Assembly: GCA_009908885.1 (NCBI GenBank)
Contig: JAAAOL010000173.1
Coordinates: 1 to 7,476 of the forward strand
Source of the DNA: Bacteroidota bacterium
GTDB taxonomy: Bacteria > Bacteroidota > Rhodothermia > Rhodothermales > JAAAOL01
Direction of reading: 5' to 3'
DNA: 7,476 nucleotides
In this document: positions 1 through 5,928 of the stretch, one piece after another
Layout: each line of letters starts with the position of its first letter
How positions within the stretch are numbered: position 1 is the stretch's first letter
Made by a program: the position numbers and the translations under genes
Notes under the pieces: model-generated
The model's database searches: none
What the model was told of the DNA's origin: nothing
What the model saw: only the letters and a program-made list of their open reading frames with translations

Positions 1-2
1 AT

Positions 3-401
3 GGCGCCGTGCTGGAGGAGGCGGGCGTCGACGTGGCGTACCACACGGACGACTTCATTACCGACTCGCGCCTGTTTCTGCGGTCGGCGGCGCTGGGTGT
101 GCGTGCGGGCATGTCTCGCGCGGCGGCGCTGGAGGCCCTGACGCTGGCCGGGGCGCGCATGCTGGACCTGGCCGATCAGGTCGGCTCGCTGACGCCGGGC
201 AAAGACGCCGATCTCGTCATCCTCTCCGGCGATCCGCTGAGCGTCTATACCAACGTCGAGCAGACCTGGGTGGACGGTCAGAAGGTGTTCGACCGGGATG
301 ACCCGAATGACCGGGCCTATGCGACGGGCGGCTACGGCGTCTACGACGACGGCGCGACCTATCACCACCACGCTCCCGCGTCGGACGAAGCGCGTCGGTA
401 G
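3..401 (+). CDS. Imidazolonepropionase-like amidohydrolase, C-terminal part (5' end outside window)
   Basis: Partial gene: the open frame enters from the left edge, so the first visible codon (position 3) is not a start, and the last 132 residues are seen. It ends the TIM barrel of a metal-dependent amidohydrolase and returns to the small beta-sandwich domain. The motif HTDD (bases 42-53) is the strand-8 site where this superfamily keeps its catalytic, metal-binding Asp. It is followed by the family's typical helix (ALEALTLAGARMLDL) and the end signature VGSLTPGKDADLVILSGDPL. These enzymes hydrolyse cyclic amides or peptide-like amides; the substrate cannot be read from this fragment. After the sandwich comes a Tyr/Gly-rich tail of about 28 residues ending in a YHHH stretch, beyond the usual family end. 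A paralogue starts 33 bases downstream, probably in the same operon. The N-terminal HxH motif lies outside the window, so activity is inferred only from the retained Asp. Confidence 0.9.
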   Translation, partial: GAVLEEAGVDVAYHTDDFITDSRLFLRSAALGVRAGMSRAAALEALTLAGARMLDLADQVGSLTPGKDADLVILSGDPLSVYTNVEQTWVDGQKVFDRDDPNDRAYATGGYGVYDDGATYHHHAPASDEARR

Positions 402-434
402 GTGTCCATTCCCACCGCTGATATTTGTTGAACA

Positions 435-1685
435 GTGACTGTGAATCCCTTGACATCTCGATTTTCACGACTGCTTGCGACCCTCATCGCGTTTTTCGTG
501 GTGCTGGGCGCACCGCCCGCACAGGCTCAACTGGCCATCCGGGCCGATACGGTGCACACGATGGACGGGGAGCCGGTGGTCGACGGGGTCGTGCTGGTTC
601 GCGATGGCGCCATCGAGCAGGTGGGTCCTGCGTCGGACGTGACGATTCCGGACGACTACCGCACGCTGACGGCTGCCGTCGTGACGCCCGGCCTGATCGA
701 TACCCGCTCGGTCGTCGGGCTGGCGGGCATCCTCAACTCGCGCCATGATCAGGACCAGCTCGAAACGTCGGATCCCGTGCAGCCGGAGTTGCGAGCCCTG
801 GACGCCTACAACGCGCGCGAAGACCTGGTCGGCTGGTTGCGCATCCTGGGCGTTACGACGGTCCACACCGGGCACGGGCCGGGCGCTCCCATCAGCGGCC
901 AGACGATGGTGGTCAAGACGGCGGGCGAGACGGTCGCCGAGGCCCTCGTCGACTCGACAGCGATGATGGCGATGACGCTGGGCCGGTCCGTCGAGCGCAA
1001 CTTCGACAGCCCCGGCACGCGGGCGAAGAACGTGTCCGTGCTGCGGGAGGCGCTGGTCGAGGCCGTCGCCTACCGCGACCGTCAGCAGGCCGCCGCCGAG
1101 GATGACGAGACGGAGCCCCCGGACCGCAATCTCAAGCTGGAGGCGCTGGGACACGTGCTGGACGGTGAGGTGCCCGCGCTCGTCCACGCCCACACCGTGC
1201 CCGACATCATGGCGGCCTTACGACTCGCTGAGGAGTTCGACTTTCCGCTCGTGCTGGACGGTGCGGCGGAGGCGTATCTCGTCCTGGACGAAATCGCCGC
1301 GGCGGGCGTCCCGGTGTTGATCCATCCGCCCATGATCCGCACGTCTGGGGACGCTGAAAACGCCGCCTTCGACACCGCAGCGCGGCTCCACGAGGCGGGC
1401 ATTCCCTTCGCCTTCCAGAGTGGCTATGAGAGCTACGTGCCCAAGACGCGCGTCGTCCTGTTCGAGGCGGCCATCGCCATCGCCAACGGACTGCCCCGCG
1501 ACGCGGCCCTGGCGGCGCTGACGACCGGCGCCGCCGAGGTGCTAGGTCTCGGTGACCGCATCGGCTCGCTCGCTCCGGGCAACGATGCTGATCTCGTCCT
1601 GTACGACGGCGATCCGTTCGAGTACACGACCCACGTCTGCGGCGTCGTGATCGACGGGGTGCTCGTGAGCGAGCAGTGCAAGTAA
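435..1685 (+). CDS. Secreted amidohydrolase-family protein, probably catalytically degenerate paralogue of the upstream gene
   Basis: 416 residues. GTG 435 is the first possible start after an in-frame stop at 429-431; GTG 441 is equally possible, and neither has a Shine-Dalgarno sequence. Residues 1-31 form a signal peptide (Arg 9 and 12, hydrophobic 13-26, AQA before Gln32), so the protein is exported. The amidohydrolase fold is clear: VVTPGLID at 82-89, HTGHGPGAPISGQ at 144-156, VHAH at 250-253, and the end signature IGSLAPGNDADLVLYDGDPF at 376-395. The usual PGLIDxHxH metal motif reads PGLIDTRSV (Arg91, Val93). The site aligned with HTDD of the upstream gene reads QSGY (328-331), so the catalytic Asp is Gly330. 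Two His remain at 251/253. The only cysteines, Cys402 and Cys415, sit in the C-terminal sandwich and could form a disulfide. The fold is certain. Lack of classical metallohydrolase activity is inferred; a binding, scaffolding or altered-chemistry role is open. Confidence 0.92.
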   Translation: MTVNPLTSRFSRLLATLIAFFVVLGAPPAQAQLAIRADTVHTMDGEPVVDGVVLVRDGAIEQVGPASDVTIPDDYRTLTAAVVTPGLIDTRSVVGLAGILNSRHDQDQLETSDPVQPELRALDAYNAREDLVGWLRILGVTTVHTGHGPGAPISGQTMVVKTAGETVAEALVDSTAMMAMTLGRSVERNFDSPGTRAKNVSVLREALVEAVAYRDRQQAAAEDDETEPPDRNLKLEALGHVLDGEVPALVHAHTVPDIMAALRLAEEFDFPLVLDGAAEAYLVLDEIAAAGVPVLIHPPMIRTSGDAENAAFDTAARLHEAGIPFAFQSGYESYVPKTRVVLFEAAIAIANGLPRDAALAALTTGAAEVLGLGDRIGSLAPGNDADLVLYDGDPFEYTTHVCGVVIDGVLVSEQCK

Positions 1686-1710
1686 GCCGCTCCGGGATGA
1701 ACACCGACGC

Positions 1711-1727
1711 CCGTCTCGGGTAGACGG
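1711..1727 (+). other. Small hairpin in the spacer after the amidohydrolase pair
   Basis: CCGTCT (1711-1716) and AGACGG (1722-1727) are perfect 6-base inverted arms around a 5-base loop (CGGGT). It lies 26 bases after the stop of the secreted amidohydrolase and 32 bases before the next start. No T run follows, so it is not a classical intrinsic terminator. It could slow polymerase, protect an mRNA end, or be chance in GC-rich DNA. Confidence 0.3.
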
Positions 1728-1758
1728 ACGGAGACCTTCCAGTCAGCCCCTACAGATC

Positions 1759-2748
1759 ATGTTCGACGCGCTGGTTCTCGACTCGCAAGATGACGCTGTC
1801 ACGGCCGCCGTGCAGTCACTGGAGGACACCCAGTTGCCGGACGAAGAGGTGCTGGTCGATGTCTTGTATTCGAGCCTGAACTACAAAGATGGGCTGGCCG
1901 TGACGGGCGAGGGCAAGATCGTCCGGGGCGACTATCCATTTGTGCCCGGCATCGACCTGGTGGGACGCGTCGTGGATGGGGGCCTCTCGGACGTGGAGGA
2001 AGGAGCCGTCGTGATCCAGACGGGCGGGGGGCTCGGCGAGTCCACCTGGGGCGGCTACAGCCAGCGGCAGCGCGTCGCGCCGACGTGGCTCGTGCCGCTC
2101 CCCGACGACCTCACGCCGCTGGAGAGCATGGTCGTGGGCACGGCCGGCTTCACGGCGATGCTGTCGGTGATGGCGCTGGAGCATGAAGGCCTGCAGCCCG
2201 GCGACGGCGAGGTCGTCGTCACGGGGGCCTCGGGGGGCGTGGGGAGCGTGGCCGTGGCGCTGCTCGCCCGGCGCGGGTATGACGTGGTGGCATCGAGCGG
2301 GAGCGAGGACGCGTATGACTACCTGCACGAATTGGGCGCCCTCCGCATCGTCGGGCGCGACGCCTTTGCGGGCGGTCCGTCACGACCGCTCGAATCGGCG
2401 CAATGGGCGGGGGCCGTCGATACCGTCGGCGGCGACACGCTTGCTGCGCTCATCCCACAGATGGATCGCCACGCCAGCATCGCCGCCTGTGGCAACGCGG
2501 GCGGCGCAGCGCTTTCCACCACCGTCTTCCCCTTCATCCTCCGTGGCGTCAACCTCCTCGGCATCGACTCGAACACGGCTACCCTCAAGCACCGCCGCGA
2601 GGCCTGGTCGCAGATCGCCCAACTACCCAACGACGTCCTTTCGCAGATCCACGCGGCGACGATCGCGCTCGGCGAGGTGCCTGCCTGGAGCCGTAAGATT
2701 CTGCAGGGCGACGTTCGCGGGCGGGTCGTGGTGGACGTGAACGCGTGA
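1759..2748 (+). CDS. acuI: YhdH/AcuI-family NADPH-dependent acrylyl-CoA / quinone oxidoreductase
   Basis: 329 residues, full length for the YhdH/YhfP branch of zinc-free medium-chain dehydrogenases. From memory of E. coli AcuI (YhdH), the match is collinear: SSLNYKD at 38-44, PGIDLVG at 63-69, GTAGFTAMLSVMALE at 127-141, the Rossmann loop TGASGGVGS at 155-163, WAGAVDTVGGD at 216-226, AACGNAGG at 242-249 and TTVFPFILRGVNLLGIDS at 254-271. Known members reduce acryloyl-CoA to propionyl-CoA with NADPH, detoxifying a reactive intermediate of propionate or DMSP metabolism; some are annotated as quinone reductases. No structural-zinc Cys cluster is seen, as expected, and the protein is cytoplasmic. 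In AcuI an SGR motif follows the second Rossmann strand; here it reads SGS (180-182), so preference for NADPH over NADH is less certain. The ATG at 1759 gives the normal family N-terminus (MFDALVL), though no Shine-Dalgarno sequence precedes it. Family assignment is firm; the exact physiological substrate is inferred. Confidence 0.93.
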   Translation: MFDALVLDSQDDAVTAAVQSLEDTQLPDEEVLVDVLYSSLNYKDGLAVTGEGKIVRGDYPFVPGIDLVGRVVDGGLSDVEEGAVVIQTGGGLGESTWGGYSQRQRVAPTWLVPLPDDLTPLESMVVGTAGFTAMLSVMALEHEGLQPGDGEVVVTGASGGVGSVAVALLARRGYDVVASSGSEDAYDYLHELGALRIVGRDAFAGGPSRPLESAQWAGAVDTVGGDTLAALIPQMDRHASIAACGNAGGAALSTTVFPFILRGVNLLGIDSNTATLKHRREAWSQIAQLPNDVLSQIHAATIALGEVPAWSRKILQGDVRGRVVVDVNA

Positions 2749-2800
2749 GGCAACCCAGCGGCATGTTGGTGGGATCTGGCGCCCGCGTTCGCACGTGGCG

Positions 2801-2828
2801 ATCCGTGGTCCGTGATCGGTGACCGGGG
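2801..2828. repeat. Degenerate tandem heptamer repeat (about four units)
   Basis: Four consecutive 7-base units read ATCCGTG, GTCCGTG, ATCGGTG and ACCGGGG, with an approximate consensus RTCSGTG. They lie in the 218-base spacer between the AcuI-like and FAD oxidoreductase genes, 52 bases after the former's stop. Seen directly in the sequence; function is unknown. Period 7 is not a multiple of 3, consistent with non-coding DNA. Confidence 0.5.
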
Positions 2829-2869
2829 GACGTGTCCGGAGCACCGTCCCGGCTCTCCGCTGGCACGTC
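2829..2869. other. Imperfect hairpin in the spacer 2749-2966
   Basis: Outer arms GACGTG (2829-2834) and CACGTC (2864-2869) pair perfectly. Inside them CGGAG (2837-2841) pairs with CTCCG (2855-2859), and CCG (2844-2846) with CGG (2850-2852). The structure begins directly after the heptamer repeats. No T run follows, so an intrinsic terminator is unlikely. It may be an mRNA 3'-end structure of the upstream gene or a leader element of the downstream oxidase. The rest of the spacer shows nothing I can name. Confidence 0.3.
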
Positions 2870-2966
2870 GGGACCCGTTCGGCCCGGGGCTGGCCCTCGC
2901 GCAATACGCATCGCGCCCCACGTTCTCAGCGGTCCGCACACTGCCTAGCGAAAACGGTATCATTCC

Positions 2967-4196
2967 ATGGGCGCAGACGGTATGACGCTCTCTTTCTGGC
3001 AACGACAGGCGCAGGCGCCCGAGGTCACCGTCGACATAGCGATCGTCGGAGGAGGGCTGATCGGATGCAGCACGGCGTACTGGCTGCGTCAACTGCGTCC
3101 CGAGGCGCGCGTCGCCATCGTGGAGGCGCAGCACCTGGCCGCCGGGGCGAGTGGGCGGAACGCGGGCTTTCTCCTTCAGGGCACCGGCCCGGACTACATG
3201 GGCGCCGTCGAGCGCTACGGCGCCCAGCGGGCTCGGGCGCTATGGCACTTTACGCGGGAGAACCGCGCGCTCCTCGCTACCGAGCTGACGCCCTCGGCCT
3301 TCCAGCTGGAGACCAGCGGGAGCCTGACCGTCGCCGGGTCGGCCGACGAGGACGAGCGACTCCAGGAGGCCGTGTCCCGGATGCGGCAGGACGGCGCGCC
3401 GGTCGCCTACATTCCGCCCGACGCCACCAACCAGCGGCTGATGGCGCAGCACTTCCACGGGGCGCTCTACGTACCCTCCGGCGCCATGCTCGACCCCGTG
3501 GCGCTCGTCCGGCACATCGCAGCGGCTAGCGAGGCGCGCGTGCTGGCGCACCATCAGGTCGTAGCGGTGCAGGCCCGGGGCGACGCCGTCGACCTGGTCA
3601 CGCCGCGGCGCCGCGTCCGGGCGGGCCAGGTGCTGCTTGCTCTCAACGCATATCTGCCTCTACTCGTCCCGGCGTTGCGGCAATACGTGCGCCCCGTCCG
3701 CGCGCAGATGCTGGCGACGGTCCCGCAGCCGTCGCGGTGGCTGCACGTCCCGGCCTACACCCACGACGGCTATTACTACATCCGCCAGCGGGCGGACGGC
3801 ACCGTCCTACTGGGCGGGGCGCGGCACCTCCATCGGGCCGAAGAAGTCGGCTATGCCGACGAGACGACCGAGGCGTTGCAGCGGGACCTGGAGGCGTACC
3901 TGCACCGGCATTTCCCGCAGCTAAGAGACCCTACCGTGCGCCACCGGTGGAGTGGCACCATGGGCTTCTCGCCGGACGGGCTCCCGTCCTATGGGGCGGT
4001 CCCCGGGTTGCCCGGGAGCTTCTGGGCGGCGGGGTTCACCGGGTACGGGCTGGCCTACGGCTTCCACTTCGGGCGGGTGCTGGCCCAGGTCGCCCTCGGA
4101 CACAGCCTTCCCGAGGGCGCCGACCTGTTCGCCGCCGACCGCTTCGAGGAGGCGCAGGCGAAGGCATCGCCCTTTTCCGAGGTGTCCTCGTCGTAG
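2967..4196 (+). CDS. DadA/PuuB-like FAD-dependent amine or amino-acid oxidoreductase (DAO family)
   Basis: 409 residues, a normal length for the DAO superfamily (glycine oxidase, D-amino acid dehydrogenase, gamma-glutamylputrescine oxidase). The dinucleotide-binding strand-turn-helix is at 23-40 with V27-GGGLIG-33. The second strand ends in Glu53, the usual ribose-binding acid, and the flavin-contact motif GASGRNAGF is at 60-68. The C-terminal FAD-closing segment reads GTMGFSPDGLPSYG, then FWAAGFTGYGLAYGFHFGRVLA. A substrate domain lies between (LLGGARH near 273-279). The enzyme would oxidise a C-N bond of an amine or amino acid using FAD; the SGRNAG motif and C-terminus most resemble PuuB-type oxidases, but the substrate is not determined. 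There is no signal peptide, so it is cytoplasmic or peripheral. ATG 2967 is the first start; ATG 2982 also leaves the fold intact, and neither has a Shine-Dalgarno sequence. The gene is isolated on its strand and converges on the thioesterase gene 22 bases downstream. Confidence 0.92.
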   Translation: MGADGMTLSFWQRQAQAPEVTVDIAIVGGGLIGCSTAYWLRQLRPEARVAIVEAQHLAAGASGRNAGFLLQGTGPDYMGAVERYGAQRARALWHFTRENRALLATELTPSAFQLETSGSLTVAGSADEDERLQEAVSRMRQDGAPVAYIPPDATNQRLMAQHFHGALYVPSGAMLDPVALVRHIAAASEARVLAHHQVVAVQARGDAVDLVTPRRRVRAGQVLLALNAYLPLLVPALRQYVRPVRAQMLATVPQPSRWLHVPAYTHDGYYYIRQRADGTVLLGGARHLHRAEEVGYADETTEALQRDLEAYLHRHFPQLRDPTVRHRWSGTMGFSPDGLPSYGAVPGLPGSFWAAGFTGYGLAYGFHFGRVLAQVALGHSLPEGADLFAADRFEEAQAKASPFSEVSSS

Positions 4197-4218
4197 GTCC
4201 ATCCGGGCAGGGCGTCCG

Positions 4219-4992
4219 TCAGCCAGAGCGGCGGGCCCAGCGGGTGCGCGCCAGGGCGACGGGGGTCTCGTCGTCGCCTCGGGTCAGCTGGTGCGTGTAG
4301 GTCAGCGCCTCGCCATGCTTCCCATCGTCGTGTCGCCGGGAGCCGCTGCGGACGAACGTGCCGTAGCGCGTCTCGGCACGATACTGGATCTGCAACGCCG
4401 TCATCTGATAGTCGTGCAGCACCTCGTCCGGCACGGATTCGGCGATCCACTCCACGTAGCGGGCGTTGTTGACGTGGGCGTTCAGGTCGAGGTCGCTATA
4501 GCGGACGCGGAAGCGCCGTTCGTGGTCGAAGTGGGAGGGCGGCTCCAGCGGCTCGGGGGGCGTCGGCAGCGGGTCGGGGCGGTCCGGGAGGTCCAGCGCG
4601 CGGATGAAGTCCGGGAGCCGGGCCGGGCGTTTGCGCTCCACCTGCATCAGCAACCAGGCGCTAGAGGCTCGCGCCAGAACGGCGTCGTCCGCGCCCTGCA
4701 CGATGAACTCACGCGTGGCAAACAATCGATCCTCGCCGGAGGGCCACGTCACTACCTGCGCCGCCTCGCGCCAGCGCGGGTATGCCGCGACGTGGACCCG
4801 CAGCCGCGACAGCACCCAGGCCAGGCCCAGCGGCTCCAGCCGCTCGACGGAGACGCCCAGGGCCTCGGCGTGATTGCCAGCGGCCTCCTGCAGGTAGTCG
4901 CACAACGATTGGATGGTCAGCGCGCCATGGGGGTCGGTTTCATAGGCGCGAACGCGAAACGGTTCTGTCCAGAGCGTGGGTGGGGAGGGCAT
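4219..4992 (-). CDS. Acyl-ACP thioesterase-like protein (FatA/FatB family, double hotdog)
   Basis: 257 residues on the minus strand, the usual size of bacterial acyl-ACP thioesterases (plant FatA/FatB without transit peptide). The first hotdog spans about 8-120 (FRVRAYETDPHGALTIQSL, then the long helix LCDYLQEAAGNHAEALGVS and GLAWVLSRLRV). A Pro-rich linker covers about 133-153 and the second hotdog about 158-257. The second domain has DLDLNAHVNNARYVEW at 167-182. Asp169, Asn171 and His173 match the D-x-N-x-H set of plant FatB, and Glu207 lies 34 residues after the His, as in FatB. The residue after that Glu, Cys in FatB, is Thr208 here. Such enzymes release fatty acids from ACP in the cytoplasm; acyl-CoA hydrolysis is an alternative. 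The ATG (4990-4992) gives the normal N-terminus, with no Shine-Dalgarno sequence. It is divergent from the DUF4174 gene and convergent with the FAD oxidase, so it appears to be transcribed alone. Confidence 0.9.
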   Translation of the reverse strand: MPSPPTLWTEPFRVRAYETDPHGALTIQSLCDYLQEAAGNHAEALGVSVERLEPLGLAWVLSRLRVHVAAYPRWREAAQVVTWPSGEDRLFATREFIVQGADDAVLARASSAWLLMQVERKRPARLPDFIRALDLPDRPDPLPTPPEPLEPPSHFDHERRFRVRYSDLDLNAHVNNARYVEWIAESVPDEVLHDYQMTALQIQYRAETRYGTFVRSGSRRHDDGKHGEALTYTHQLTRGDDETPVALARTRWARRSG

Positions 4993-5059
4993 GAGCGGTG
5001 GATTGGGTGCAGAATGGGAGAACCAGGTGCCGTCGCATGGCGATCATGGGACCGGAAGG

Positions 5060-5180
5060 GGCGGCGAACGGATCCAGGAGAGTGCGCGCAACGATGCTGC
5101 CACGTCGGCCCAGGGGCGAATCACCGATAAACGTCGGGCGGTACCGTAGCCGTAGGTATCTCGTGCCCTCGTTCGCCGCC
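5060..5180. repeat. 11-base perfect inverted repeat in the divergent spacer
   Basis: GGCGGCGAACG (5060-5070) and its exact reverse complement CGTTCGCCGCC (5170-5180) are 99 bases apart. They lie in the 211-base spacer between the thioesterase gene (-) and the DUF4174 gene (+). The 10-base core GCGGCGAACG recurs at 5703-5712, just after the DUF4174 stop. The arms could be paired binding sites or an RNA stem. The core in inverse orientation also occurs inside the FAD oxidase gene, in its LFAAD codons near 4127, so chance is possible. I see no clear promoter or other feature in the rest of the spacer. Confidence 0.45.
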
Positions 5181-5191
5181 AGACTGCGCTC

Positions 5192-5202
5192 ATTAACGTA
5201 AT
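5192..5202. promoter_or_regulatory. AT-rich near-palindrome immediately before the DUF4174 start
   Basis: ATTA-ACG-TAAT (5192-5202) has perfect 4-base arms and ends one base before the ATG at 5204. There is no Shine-Dalgarno sequence. An A/T-rich stretch directly upstream of a start is common in Bacteroidota-type leaders. It could be a small operator, but it is short and may be chance. Confidence 0.2.
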
Positions 5203-5203
5203 C

Positions 5204-5701
5204 ATGCCGATGCGAAGTCTTTGCCTCCTGTGGTTGTTGGGCCTCGCTCTACCGCTTTTCACCCTCGCACAAACCCCATCGTCGGGCCCGCCCATGTTCG
5301 ATCTATCCGAGCACCAGTGGTCGCACCGTCCGCTGCTCATCGTCGCCCCGTCGCCTGAGGCGTCAGCCTATCAGGACCAGCAGCGACGACTGGCGCCCGA
5401 AGCAGTGCGTGCCGGACTCGCGGATCGGGACATGCTCGTGCTGCATCTCTTCACTGAGGGCGAGAGCAAGCTCGTACGTCCATCGACCGGCGACGCCACC
5501 GCCGTCCAGGCCCTCACGGCTGACGACGCCGCGGCGCTGCGGGAGCGGTTCGGCGTGCCCCGGGACGCCTTCGCGGTCATCCTCGTCGGCAAAGACGGCA
5601 CCGAAAAGCGGCGCGACGAAGCGCCGGTAGCGCCGGCCACGCTGTTCCAGACCATCGACGCGATGCCGATGCGCCAACGCGAGATGCGGGAGGACGGGTA
5701 G
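5204..5701 (+). CDS. Secreted DUF4174-family protein
   Basis: 165 residues. Residues 1-22 form a signal peptide (Arg4, hydrophobic core 6-21, LAQ-T), with no lipobox Cys, so a soluble exported or periplasmic protein is expected. The mature part matches DUF4174: strand RPLLIVAPS at 42-50, helix YQDQQRRLAPEAVRAGL, strand MLVLHLF at 77-83, RERFGVPRDAFAVILVGKDGTEKRRDE at 113-139, and the C-terminal signature IDAMPMRQREM at 151-161. The pattern of strands and the phrase VILVGKDG suggest a thioredoxin/peroxiredoxin-like fold, but no CxxC motif is present and the mature protein contains no cysteine at all. Redox activity is therefore unlikely. No biochemical function is established for the family as far as I know. 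ATG 5204 or ATG 5210 may be the start, either giving a good signal peptide. The gene probably stands alone: its left neighbour is divergent, and a weak terminator overlaps its stop. Confidence 0.88.
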   Translation: MPMRSLCLLWLLGLALPLFTLAQTPSSGPPMFDLSEHQWSHRPLLIVAPSPEASAYQDQQRRLAPEAVRAGLADRDMLVLHLFTEGESKLVRPSTGDATAVQALTADDAAALRERFGVPRDAFAVILVGKDGTEKRRDEAPVAPATLFQTIDAMPMRQREMREDG

Positions 5702-5727
5702 CGCGGCGAACGCCCACCCAGTATTTT
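5696..5727 (+). terminator. Weak intrinsic terminator candidate overlapping the DUF4174 stop codon
   Basis: GGGT (5696-5699) pairs with ACCC (5716-5719), and GCG (5701-5703) pairs with CGC (5711-5713) across a 7-base loop, with a small internal bulge. The tail AGTATTTTC follows at 5720-5728. The stem is imperfect and the T run is only four bases, so efficiency is doubtful. The position is right for ending the DUF4174 transcript. Confidence 0.35.
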
Positions 5728-5780
5728 CTCGCCCGGACGAAGCCACTGAACGGTCGATCTGGAGAGCATCAGGGGGTGAT

Positions 5781-5809
5781 TTGGGAAAATACATAACCAT
5801 AGGTATTCG
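5781..5809 (+). promoter_or_regulatory. Possible promoter for the GspE/PilB-like gene
   Basis: Within an AT-rich island (5771-5880, about 45% GC by count), TTGGGA (5781-5786) and TATTCG (5804-5809) are separated by 17 bases. This is a weak fit to -35/-10 boxes. A transcript from here would carry a leader of about 165 bases with two hairpins. Neither box is a strong match to sigma-70 or to the Bacteroidota TAnnTTTG element. The better support is the local base composition. Confidence 0.2.
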
Positions 5810-5856
5810 CCCTTGAAATCCCATATCTGGTCCCACTTTCGGAAAAACGGGGCTAT

Positions 5857-5879
5857 TGCTGTTCATTCTTGATACAGCA
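5857..5879 (+). other. Inverted repeat in the AT-rich spacer
   Basis: TGCTGT (5857-5862) and ACAGCA (5874-5879) are perfect 6-base arms around an 11-base loop. The repeat lies about 100 bases upstream of the GspE/PilB-like start. It may be an operator half-site pair or a leader hairpin; the sequence alone does not decide. Confidence 0.3.
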
Positions 5880-5928
5880 GCGCGTTCTGGTCAGCCTTTG
5901 TCCGGTTAGGCACAGCCCTTGCCGTAGA

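Noticed and set aside
465..1193. 242-residue minus-strand open frame
   Set aside because: Antisense to the secreted amidohydrolase, with low-complexity composition and no motif.
2319..3134. 271-residue minus-strand open frame across the AcuI/oxidase spacer
   Set aside because: It is antisense to two conserved genes. The part over the spacer shows no domain, and the frame is open because of GC bias.
4197..4218. Bidirectional terminator between the convergent genes
   Set aside because: The 22-base gap has no good stem and no T or A run. I could not build a hairpin that would end either transcript.
3952..5130. 392-residue plus-strand open frame
   Set aside because: It overlaps the end of the FAD oxidase and runs antisense through the whole thioesterase gene. 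The minus-strand product has conserved double-hotdog motifs, and this one has none.
4998..5201. 67-residue GTG-started frame ending just before the DUF4174 start
   Set aside because: Arg-rich composition, no ribosome binding site, no hydrophobic or known motif, and it covers the divergent spacer. A leader peptide cannot be excluded, but nothing supports one.
5044..5340. 98-residue minus-strand frame over the divergent spacer and the DUF4174 signal peptide
   Set aside because: It overlaps a gene with a clear signal peptide on the other strand, and its own product has no recognisable feature.
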